Shown here: positions 18,453 to 26,211 of the stretch, piece after piece | How positions within the stretch are numbered: position 1 is the first letter of the stretch | Layout of the letters: the number at the start of each line of letters is the position of its first letter | Assembly (NCBI RefSeq): GCF_000768315.1 | Contig: NZ_AQQX01000002.1 | Location: 372,001-436,000 of the forward strand | Direction of reading: 5' to 3' | DNA length: 64,000 nt | Source of the DNA: Pseudooceanicola atlanticus | Lineage (GTDB): Bacteria; Pseudomonadota; Alphaproteobacteria; Rhodobacterales; Rhodobacteraceae | The notes under the pieces: generated by a model | Seen by the model: the letters and a program-made list of their open reading frames with translations, nothing else | Told to the model about the DNA's origin: nothing | The model's database searches: none | Program-made: the position numbers and the translations under genes

Positions 18453-20765
18453 TCAGAACGGCTTCTCGCCCCATTGGTTTGCAAGGTATTGGCCATAGGC
18501 CCAGCCGATCGTGCCGGTGGAATGTTCCACCGTGCACCAGCGCATTTTCCAGCCCTTCACCTTCTGGCAGTCGCGGACGCGGATATTGGTGGCGTCCGGG
18601 GCCAGTTCGCCGACGATCGGGAAGGTCGTGCCGGGGCCGGAGCGCACGTTGAGCAGGGAATCGCGGGGGTGGTCGACGACGCGGTAGATGCCTGCCAGGG
18701 CGCCATCGGGGTTCGATCCGCCACGGCCCAGGTAATTGCCGAAGGCCCAGCCCGAGGTGCAGCCGTACTGGACCCGGCACCAGCCGTTGGACTGGCAGTT
18801 GGCCACCGACACGCCGGTGGCGTTGAAGGACATGGCGCCCAGGATACTGGCCGAGGATTGCGGCGCGCTGCGCACGTTCAGCCAGTCGCCGGTGGACACC
18901 CCCTGCACCTTCCAGGCGCCGTTGGTCGGCGGGCAGGACGCGTAGCTGCTGCGCAGTGACGAGGACGGGCGCGAGGCGGCGCGCTGCGCGATCGTCTCAA
19001 GCTCGGAAATGCGTTCCTGCATAACGCGGCTGTGGCAGAAGGTGTTGCTGCCGCAGGCATCGCGCTTGAACACGCGCCAGTCGCGCTGTTCGCCCGCGGT
19101 GACATTGTTTCCGGCCTGTCTGAACGCGACGTTGAGCCGGTCGTCGAGGCGGCCAAGCTCGTAATGGTCGCAGATCGTGCGTTCGGCGAGGTTCAGGCTG
19201 GCCGAGCCGCGGCACCAGGACGGCTGGTAGAGCGACTGCATCCGCGCCAGGTGGTTGCGCACGGCAGAGGCATGTTCGCCGTTGGGATAGAGGTTCAGGT
19301 AGTTCTCGTAAGGCGCCTGCTGGTCGGACCGCTGGGCGTCTTCGTAAGTCTGCTGGGCGCGGGCGCGTTCGGCATCGACGGCAACGTTTTCCAGTTGCGC
19401 GATCCGGGCCTCGGCCAGGGCGCGGAATTTTCCATCGGGGTACTGGGTGATGTAGAGGCGGATCATCTCTGCATCATCCATGTCCTTGACGGAATTCCAG
19501 AACGCGGCCTCGGCGGCGGTTTCGCTGGAGGCCTGGGCGGCCTTTTGCAGGCGTTCGATGCGCAGGCGGGCGATCGGGGCGAAGGCGCCGTTGGGATAGA
19601 GGTCGAGGTAGCTTTGCACCTCGCGCGCATCCTGGCTGTTCATCACCGATTCCCAGTAGAGCCGTTCGGTATCCGCCTTGCCGCCCGCCACGACACCCGC
19701 CGTGCCGAGATTGGTGCCGCTTTCGCTGGCGGCGGCGTTCTGGACCACGGCCCCGCCGGTTTCGGTGCCGCCGACCAGGATCTCGTCCCGGCCGGTGCAA
19801 CGGGCGACACCGTTCACGGCAACGGTGGCCAGGCAGAATTCGTTATGGTCGGAGCGGGAATAATCCAGCTCGTCCTCGAAGACGGGATGCTGGCGGTGGC
19901 CACTGGCCTTTTCGCGGGCCAGCTTGGACACGTCCGATTGCACGACGGCGTGCAGGTCCGACAGGCGCATCGTCGGGTTTTCGGCCAGTTTCGACACCAG
20001 AACGCGGGTATAGACCGACAGGTTGGCATCGGCTTCGCTGTCGAGCGAGGCCAGAGAGGTCTGGCCGGGGCGCGCGGAATAGAACATCGCGGTGCCCTGG
20101 ATCTTGGCCGGCACGAAAGAAGCAACGTCGCCCACAGCCTTGGTGCTGTCGTCGCTGGCGATCGGAGAGTTCCGGCAGGCATCGTAGAAGACGACAACGC
20201 CCTTGGGACCGGCCAGCTTGATCGTGCCCAGCACATCCTCGTTGAAGCTGACGGAGCGGTCCTTGAAGATGCGTTCGCGCAGCTGCCGCGCCCCGCCGGG
20301 CACCGCCGGGTCGAGGTCCACCGGGACGATGTAATTGTGGCTGTCGCCCTGGAAGGAAATCCCGTGGCCGGAATAGTAGATGACGACGGTGCTGTCCTTG
20401 TCGAGCTTCGCGGTGAAGTCGAACACCGCCCGCTTCATCGCCGACTGGCCGGCATTTTCCACCAGCGTGATATTGGCGGAAGGGTAGCCCATCCCTTCGA
20501 ACAGCCGCTTGACCGCCTTCGCATCGTTGGCCGTCACCGGCAGGTCGGAAATGCCGGGATGGTCATATTCCGAATTGTACATGATGAGCGCGTGGGAATT
20601 CGCGCTTGCCGCCGCACTGACCGCGCCGGTGACCTGCACCTCGGAGAAGTTCTTGAACAGGACCTGCGCCGAAGCCGCCCCCGGAAGGACGGCTGGCAGG
20701 GCCAGGGCCAGAGACAAGGACAGGGCGAATGGCAGCGCCCGGAACATCTTGCGCAGACGGGTCAT
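18453..20765 (-). CDS. Exported caspase-like (C14) protein with LprI and two SH3 domains
   Basis: A 770-residue protein: signal peptide 1-33; caspase-like domain about 45-320 with His134 (YYSGHGISF) and Cys197 (FYDACRNSP). Three repeats of about 37 residues centred on Y-P-x-G-x-x-x-x-x-A-x-x-R/H-x-x-x-x follow (about 369-510). Next comes an LprI-like domain (about 513-590; CRGSASLNLAERTICDH, WRVFKRDACG), then two SH3b domains (about 620-680 and 695-760; WLNVRSAPQS, LLNVRSGPG). SH3b and LprI domains suggest contact with the cell wall. It is second in the operon, 67 bases after the cytochrome gene and 26 before the next caspase. The ATG at 20765 gives a good signal peptide. Confidence 0.87.
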   Translation of the reverse strand: MTRLRKMFRALPFALSLSLALALPAVLPGAASAQVLFKNFSEVQVTGAVSAAASANSHALIMYNSEYDHPGISDLPVTANDAKAVKRLFEGMGYPSANITLVENAGQSAMKRAVFDFTAKLDKDSTVVIYYSGHGISFQGDSHNYIVPVDLDPAVPGGARQLRERIFKDRSVSFNEDVLGTIKLAGPKGVVVFYDACRNSPIASDDSTKAVGDVASFVPAKIQGTAMFYSARPGQTSLASLDSEADANLSVYTRVLVSKLAENPTMRLSDLHAVVQSDVSKLAREKASGHRQHPVFEDELDYSRSDHNEFCLATVAVNGVARCTGRDEILVGGTETGGAVVQNAAASESGTNLGTAGVVAGGKADTERLYWESVMNSQDAREVQSYLDLYPNGAFAPIARLRIERLQKAAQASSETAAEAAFWNSVKDMDDAEMIRLYITQYPDGKFRALAEARIAQLENVAVDAERARAQQTYEDAQRSDQQAPYENYLNLYPNGEHASAVRNHLARMQSLYQPSWCRGSASLNLAERTICDHYELGRLDDRLNVAFRQAGNNVTAGEQRDWRVFKRDACGSNTFCHSRVMQERISELETIAQRAASRPSSSLRSSYASCPPTNGAWKVQGVSTGDWLNVRSAPQSSASILGAMSFNATGVSVANCQSNGWCRVQYGCTSGWAFGNYLGRGGSNPDGALAGIYRVVDHPRDSLLNVRSGPGTTFPIVGELAPDATNIRVRDCQKVKGWKMRWCTVEHSTGTIGWAYGQYLANQWGEKPF

Positions 20766-20832
20766 GGCGCGGCTCTCCTCATTCGCTCATCCCCTGTCAT
20801 GTGCACCGGGCCTGTCATATGCTCCGGGCCCC

Positions 20833-23800
20833 TCACTTGCACTGGCCGTTGGCATCGAGCGCCGACCGGTCCTCGGAGATCGAGAAGCGCACCGTCGAGG
20901 TGATCGGCGCCTGCGGATCGGTGGCGACCTGGGTCGGGTTCTGGTTCTGCTGGAACGTCTCTTCGGTGACGGTGGACACCACTTCGGAGAAGTTCTTGGT
21001 CTGGCCCCGGCTGGATTGGTATTCCTCCAGCGTCTTCAGCAGATCGCGGCCCAGCTGGTCATAGCTGGTCAGGCCCGGATAGCAGTTGATCGCGATATCC
21101 ACGCCCGAGGTCGGGGTGTGCGACTGCAATTCGCGGCCCGGCTGCGGGATCTGGCGGACTTCGCCCGGTTGCAGGATCGGGTTGCCGATCGCGGCCGGCG
21201 ACAGGCGGAAGAACGTGCCGGCGCGGGTGTCGGGATAGATCACGTCAAGCAGGCAGGCCCGGTCGGTGGACACGGTGAACCGCGCGCCTTCGCAGACCTT
21301 GAGGTCGGATTTCTCGACCCGGACGGTCAGGCCGTGGCGTTGCGGCTGGGTCGCGCCCGGTGTCACCTCGACCGTGCGCTGCTGCGGGACGTGAACCGGG
21401 GCCGAGACGGGGGCCGGCACATGGCTGGCAACCGGGGCGCTGGCCGCGACATGGGTCGGCTGGTAGCTGACCTGCTGCACGTGCTGACCGGCGGTGGTGT
21501 GGTCGCGCGGCGTCGTCAGGTAGAGCGCGGCCGCCACGATCTGGTAGCTTTCCTCGACCTCGTAACGTTCCACCAGCCCACGGCCGTCGATATCGGCGAA
21601 CCAGGAATAGAGCCGGTCCTTGGCCGCCGAGAAGGGCAGCGTGCGGGCGCGGTCCTGCAATTCCTCGTAGGTCAGGCCGAATTCGGCCGCCAGCAGGTCC
21701 TTGTCGAGCTCGTCGAAATACTTGGCGACGGTGTTGGTGACCGGTTCGTGGTGATAGCGGCCGGGGCCTTCCATCACGGTATAGTCACCGCCCGCCGCGG
21801 CCAGCGCGTCGAGATAACGGTTGGTGTCTTCGGCATAGGCCTTTTGCAGGTCTTCGTCATCGGCATAGATCTCGCGCACCTTTTCCAGGGTCACGCGGTC
21901 GGTGCCGGTGGATTCGACCGATTCCTTGATCTGGTCATAGCCTTCGATGGGGCCGTTCAGGTGACAGGTCATGCAGGCCGACCCGTTGGAAATCGTGGCG
22001 CCGGAGACCGGGCTTTCGCCCTTGAAGAACACCACGGAGGTTGGGCCATCGGGGATGAAATTGCCCGGACCGTCCGTCAGGTAATACCCCTGCATGCCGT
22101 TGGGCAGGGAGAAGATCATCTCTCCGCCATCGCCTTCGAAGACCTGCTGATGCGCGGGGAAGGCCTCTTCGGGGCCCAGCGGGCTTTGCTTGAGGCGCTT
22201 GGAGGCGTCGATGGCGCGGTCGAAATCGTAGGAGATCCAGTAGTAGCCACCGGTCGGTTGCACCATGCGTTCGATCAGGCGGTTGTTCTGCGACACGCCG
22301 GAGCCACCTTCGAGGAACCCGGCGCGCATCACGTCGCCATCCTGGATTTCCTTGATCCGATCGACCCGCATCAGGTGACGTTCGAAATCGTGCAGGTTGT
22401 CGGGCAGGTTCAGCATGAACTTGTAGTAGAACGGTTCCCCGGCCACGGCGACGAACCAGTCGCCGCGCATGATCGGCACGGTGGTGCCGGTGATCCGCGC
22501 GATCTGGGTCAGGTTCTCGTTCCGCTCGGCGCCGAAGGGATCAAGGCCGTAGGGATAGGGCAGCGCCTCGTCCTCGCCCGGGATCTCGCCCGAGATCAGC
22601 GCCTCCCACTGGCGGGGGGTCCAGCCGTAATCGCGGATGTCGATGGCGTAGATGCCCATGCCGTCCGAAATCGGTTCGACCTGCTTGATCCGCGGCTCCC
22701 ACGACATGGAGTTCACCAGCTTGTTCAGACCGGCAAGGTAGCCCGCCATGTGCTGTTCGAAGAAATCGTCCATCGACTGGCAGGGCAGCAGGCCGTTCTG
22801 CAGGTGGCGGAAGCTGAAGTAGCGCATGAAGGGCCGCTTGCTGTCGTCCTGCTGCACCAGGTGTTCCTGCACGGCGCGGTACTGGTCGTCGAAGGCCATG
22901 TGCATGCGGCTGTCGTCGCGCGGCGGCTCCTTCTTCTCGGCGGTCAGGAATTCCTTGTCGACGGCGAGGCCGGCAATCCAGTCCTCGACCAGCTTCTTGT
23001 CGGCGTCGGAGGCCGAGTTGCCCGGCGGCATCGTGTTCAGCGACCGGTAAAGCGCGGAGGTCGACGGATCGCCCGGCGTCACCAGAGAGGTGTCGGACGC
23101 CACGCGCGAGGCGGAGGCCAGCACGGCCTTGGACGCGGCAGAGGCGCCGCGGACGTGGCAGGATTTGCACTGGGCCGAGAAGAAGCTGTCGACCGCTGCC
23201 GTCAGCTCGGGCGCGGGTTCGGAAACGGGCGAGCGGGGCGCCTCGCAGGACATTTCGACCACCGGCTTGGGCAGTTCCTTGAGGTCGGCCAGGTATTGGT
23301 AAACAGCGGTCTGGTCGCTTTCGGGCGCCTGGGCCAGCTGGGCCGAGACACGCTGCATCGTACCCTTGACCGGGGTCGACCCGTCAAGGCCCGTGCCCGC
23401 CGCCAGCATGTCGGTGAACCCGTCGGGACCGAGGCCCGACACGGCGGATTTGGAGATATCGCCGGCCACCTCGCCCAGCGGGCTGATACCGCCCTTGTGG
23501 GTCTGGCTGTCCTCGAGGATGAAGGCCGAATTGCGGGGTGTGTGGCAGGCGCCACAGGCCGCGACGCTTTCCGTCAGATACTTGCCCCAGGCGATCGGGT
23601 CGTTTTCGTTGTCGCCCGCACCGTCATAGGCGGCCGGTTCGAAGCTGAAGCGCCAGGGGTTCTTGCCGAAGATGCGCCGGGTCAGCAGCATGGAATGCTT
23701 TTCCGAGGCGCGGTCGGATTTCGGCGCGCTCTGCTTGATGTATTCGAACAGGTCGACGACGTGTTCGGGCTTCATCTTGGCGTAGAATTCGTAGGGAAAC

Positions 23801-24156
23801 AGAGGGGTATAGCTGCCGCCATCGGGCGAGGTGCCGTGCAGCATCGCGTTCAGGAAATCGCCGCGCGACCAGTCACCGATCCCGGCCGAGGACCCGGTGA
23901 TGTTGGGCACACGAACGATGCCGAAGGTGGGGCTGTCGATCTCCATCCCGCCGCCGAGCAGCGGGGCCGAGGCATCGAGCGCCGTTCCCTTCTCCTGATG
24001 GCAGGACGCGCATGAACCGACATGAAACAGCCGCTCGCCACGGGCGAGGTTCGGCGAATAGCTGGTGAAGCTGCTGTCGTCGAAGGCCTGGGCGATCGCC
24101 GGGCCCCCGGCAACAAAGGAAAACGCGGCAGCAGCAGCAAAGAGCAAATGTTTCAT
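20833..24156 (-). CDS. Tetraheme c-type cytochrome with C-terminal DUF4384-like domain
   Basis: A 1107-residue exported protein, first gene of the operon. Signal peptide 1-22. Four C-x-x-C-H motifs: CASCH (49-53), CGACH (201-205), CKSCH (330-334) and CMTCH (728-732). The first two sit in a diheme region like alcohol-dehydrogenase or thiosulfate-dehydrogenase cytochromes; the third is in a short PSCyt-like unit (LNTMPPGN). The large middle region (about 400-880) around the fourth heme is not recognised. A Pro/Val/His-rich linker leads to a DUF4384-like domain (about 942-1050), a family often fused to bacterial caspases. KNFSEV at 1054-1059 repeats a segment found at the mature N terminus of both caspases. 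ATG 24156 was chosen for its clean signal peptide. Confidence 0.8.
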   Translation of the reverse strand: MKHLLFAAAAAFSFVAGGPAIAQAFDDSSFTSYSPNLARGERLFHVGSCASCHQEKGTALDASAPLLGGGMEIDSPTFGIVRVPNITGSSAGIGDWSRGDFLNAMLHGTSPDGGSYTPLFPYEFYAKMKPEHVVDLFEYIKQSAPKSDRASEKHSMLLTRRIFGKNPWRFSFEPAAYDGAGDNENDPIAWGKYLTESVAACGACHTPRNSAFILEDSQTHKGGISPLGEVAGDISKSAVSGLGPDGFTDMLAAGTGLDGSTPVKGTMQRVSAQLAQAPESDQTAVYQYLADLKELPKPVVEMSCEAPRSPVSEPAPELTAAVDSFFSAQCKSCHVRGASAASKAVLASASRVASDTSLVTPGDPSTSALYRSLNTMPPGNSASDADKKLVEDWIAGLAVDKEFLTAEKKEPPRDDSRMHMAFDDQYRAVQEHLVQQDDSKRPFMRYFSFRHLQNGLLPCQSMDDFFEQHMAGYLAGLNKLVNSMSWEPRIKQVEPISDGMGIYAIDIRDYGWTPRQWEALISGEIPGEDEALPYPYGLDPFGAERNENLTQIARITGTTVPIMRGDWFVAVAGEPFYYKFMLNLPDNLHDFERHLMRVDRIKEIQDGDVMRAGFLEGGSGVSQNNRLIERMVQPTGGYYWISYDFDRAIDASKRLKQSPLGPEEAFPAHQQVFEGDGGEMIFSLPNGMQGYYLTDGPGNFIPDGPTSVVFFKGESPVSGATISNGSACMTCHLNGPIEGYDQIKESVESTGTDRVTLEKVREIYADDEDLQKAYAEDTNRYLDALAAAGGDYTVMEGPGRYHHEPVTNTVAKYFDELDKDLLAAEFGLTYEELQDRARTLPFSAAKDRLYSWFADIDGRGLVERYEVEESYQIVAAALYLTTPRDHTTAGQHVQQVSYQPTHVAASAPVASHVPAPVSAPVHVPQQRTVEVTPGATQPQRHGLTVRVEKSDLKVCEGARFTVSTDRACLLDVIYPDTRAGTFFRLSPAAIGNPILQPGEVRQIPQPGRELQSHTPTSGVDIAINCYPGLTSYDQLGRDLLKTLEEYQSSRGQTKNFSEVVSTVTEETFQQNQNPTQVATDPQAPITSTVRFSISEDRSALDANGQCK

Positions 24157-24249
24157 GGTCAATCCACAGTATGTAACGACTCGAACAATAGAAAAAATAC
24201 ATGCAGCAAGCAAAACACTTTAGGCGGGATTTCCTTACCTGGGGACAGG

Positions 24250-24264
24250 TGACACAAATTGTCA
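24250..24264. promoter_or_regulatory. Dyad in the divergent region between the caspase operon and tamA
   Basis: TGACA-CAAAT-TGTCA is a perfect 5-bp inverted repeat 94 bases upstream of the cytochrome start and 134 bases upstream of tamA. It is the only clear dyad in the 241-base divergent spacer, so it is a candidate operator for either gene. No -35/-10 pair could be assigned with confidence. Confidence 0.35.
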
Positions 24265-24397
24265 TGTTGGCGGGGGCCGCCGCCGATCACGGCAAATTGC
24301 TGCGACTTCGGCGCCGGGACGGCGAATCCGCTGGAACTCACCCCTTGGTGTATTACCCTTGTCATCAGCGAACACTTTTTCCGGGACTTTCTGGCCA

Positions 24398-26197
24398 ATG
24401 CCTTTTTCCTTCCGCGCTGCGCTGCACGGACCCACACTGGCCGGTATCCTCGCTCTCAGCCTCGGTTTGACGCCCACATGGGCGGCCGAGGTGGTCGTGC
24501 GGGTGCCGGGTGCCGAGGATCTGGCGGACGGGGTGCGCGGCGCGTCCCTGTCCCAGACCGCCGTCGACGAGGGACGTACTGCCCCGCAAGACCTGATCGC
24601 TGCCGCCCGTGCCGATTACCGGCGCGTTCTGGCCGCGCTGTATGAACAGGGCTATTTCGACGCCGAGGTGAATATCCGTGTCGACGGGCGCGAGGCGGCC
24701 AACCTGTCCGCGCTGAACGCCCCCACGCAGGTCGGCCAGATCGAGATCGCGGTGATCCCCGGCCCCCGATTCGCCTTTGGCCGGGCCGAGGTGACCCCCC
24801 TGCCCCAGGGCGTACGCCCGATCGAAGGATTTGCCACCGGCGCGCCGGCGGGCACAGCGATCATGCGCGACGCGGCCAATGGCGGCGTGAATGCCTGGCG
24901 CAATGTCGGCCATGCCAAGGCCGAGGTCGCCAGCCAGGATATCGTCGCCGATCACGCGGCCAACACCGTGTCGGCCCGGTTCGGGATCGCCCCCGGCCCG
25001 CGCCTGACCTTCGGCCGCGCCCGCGTATCGCCCGACAGTGCCGACAGCGCCGTGCGCCCCGACCGGATCCGCGCCATCGCGGGCGTGCCCGAGGGCCGTA
25101 CATATTCGCCCGAGGAAATCACCCGGGCCGAGCGCCGCCTGCGCCGCACCGGGGCCTTCCGCGCCGCCAACATCACCGAGGACGAGGCAATCGGGCCCGG
25201 GAACACCCTGGGCACCGAGATCTCGGTCGAGGATGCCAAGCCGCGCCGCTTTGGCGTGGGGGCCGAGATTTCCACGGTCGAGGGGCTGCGCCTGTCCGGG
25301 TTCTGGCTGCATCGCAACGCCTTTGGCGGAGCCGAACGGCTGCGCTTTGACGCGGAGGTCGCCGGGATCGGGGGCCAGACCGGCGGCATCGACTACAGCC
25401 TTGGCGCGACCCTGACGCGGCCCGCCTTCCGCCACCCCGATGCGCAGCTGAGCTATGGTGTCCTGCTGGAACGCGAGGACGAACCGACCTACCTGAGCGA
25501 TCGGTTCCACATCTTCGCCGGCGTCGAGCGGATCCTCGACGACAAGACCACCGTGACCGGGGAAATCGGGTTCCGCGCCGCGCGCACCAAGGACCCGTTC
25601 GGCACCCGCAATTTCCGCCATGTCCTGCTGAATGCCGGCGGGGTCTGGGACAATCGCGACAGCACGACGAACCCGACCACGGGCGCCTATGTCGAGATCG
25701 ACCTGATGCCCTTCATCGGGGTCAGCGGATCGGCCAGCGGCGTGCGGGCCACCACCGATGTGCGGGGCTACCTGCCGCTGGGCGACAGTGTCGTTCTGGC
25801 CGGGCGGACGCAGCTGGGATCGCTGATGGGTGCCTCCATCGCGTCGACCCCGCCGGATTTCCTGTTCTTCTCGGGCGGTGGCGGCACGGTGCGCGGCCAG
25901 GGCTACCAATCGCTGGGCGTGGGCACCGGACCGGGCCGCACCGGCGGGCGCAGCTTTGCCGCGCTGTCGGCTGAACTGCGCACGGATATCACGGACAAGA
26001 TCGGAGCCGTCGCCTTTGTCGATTACGGCTACGTCGCCGCCAGCAGCACCTTTGACGGTGGGCAATGGCATGGCGGTGCCGGGCTGGGCATCCGTTACCA
26101 GACCGGGCTGGGCCCGATCCGCGCCGACATCGCGATGCCGGTGACGGGGGGTGGCAACTCGGTGAACCTTTATGTCGGAATTGGACAATCGTTTTGA
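24398..26197 (+). CDS. tamA: Translocation and assembly module protein TamA (Omp85 family)
   Basis: A 599-residue outer-membrane protein: signal peptide ending TWAAE, POTRA-like repeats in the first half (DYRRVLAALYEQGYFDAEVNI; ITRAERRLRRTGAFRAANI), and a C-terminal beta-barrel with the Omp85 signature GGGGTVRGQGYQSLG and terminal phenylalanine (VGIGQSF). The start was set at 24398, which gives the best signal peptide; a TTG 39 bases upstream is possible. The gene overlaps or touches tamB. TamA with TamB helps insert autotransporters and moves phospholipid to the outer membrane. Confidence 0.92.
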   Translation: MPFSFRAALHGPTLAGILALSLGLTPTWAAEVVVRVPGAEDLADGVRGASLSQTAVDEGRTAPQDLIAAARADYRRVLAALYEQGYFDAEVNIRVDGREAANLSALNAPTQVGQIEIAVIPGPRFAFGRAEVTPLPQGVRPIEGFATGAPAGTAIMRDAANGGVNAWRNVGHAKAEVASQDIVADHAANTVSARFGIAPGPRLTFGRARVSPDSADSAVRPDRIRAIAGVPEGRTYSPEEITRAERRLRRTGAFRAANITEDEAIGPGNTLGTEISVEDAKPRRFGVGAEISTVEGLRLSGFWLHRNAFGGAERLRFDAEVAGIGGQTGGIDYSLGATLTRPAFRHPDAQLSYGVLLEREDEPTYLSDRFHIFAGVERILDDKTTVTGEIGFRAARTKDPFGTRNFRHVLLNAGGVWDNRDSTTNPTTGAYVEIDLMPFIGVSGSASGVRATTDVRGYLPLGDSVVLAGRTQLGSLMGASIASTPPDFLFFSGGGGTVRGQGYQSLGVGTGPGRTGGRSFAALSAELRTDITDKIGAVAFVDYGYVAASSTFDGGQWHGGAGLGIRYQTGLGPIRADIAMPVTGGGNSVNLYVGIGQSF

Positions 26198-26211
26198 CCG
26201 GACTGCCCCGC

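Noticed and set aside
19032-20903. 623-codon plus-strand frame opposite the first caspase gene
   Set aside because: Antisense shadow; the minus-strand frame has signal peptide, caspase, LprI and SH3 domains.
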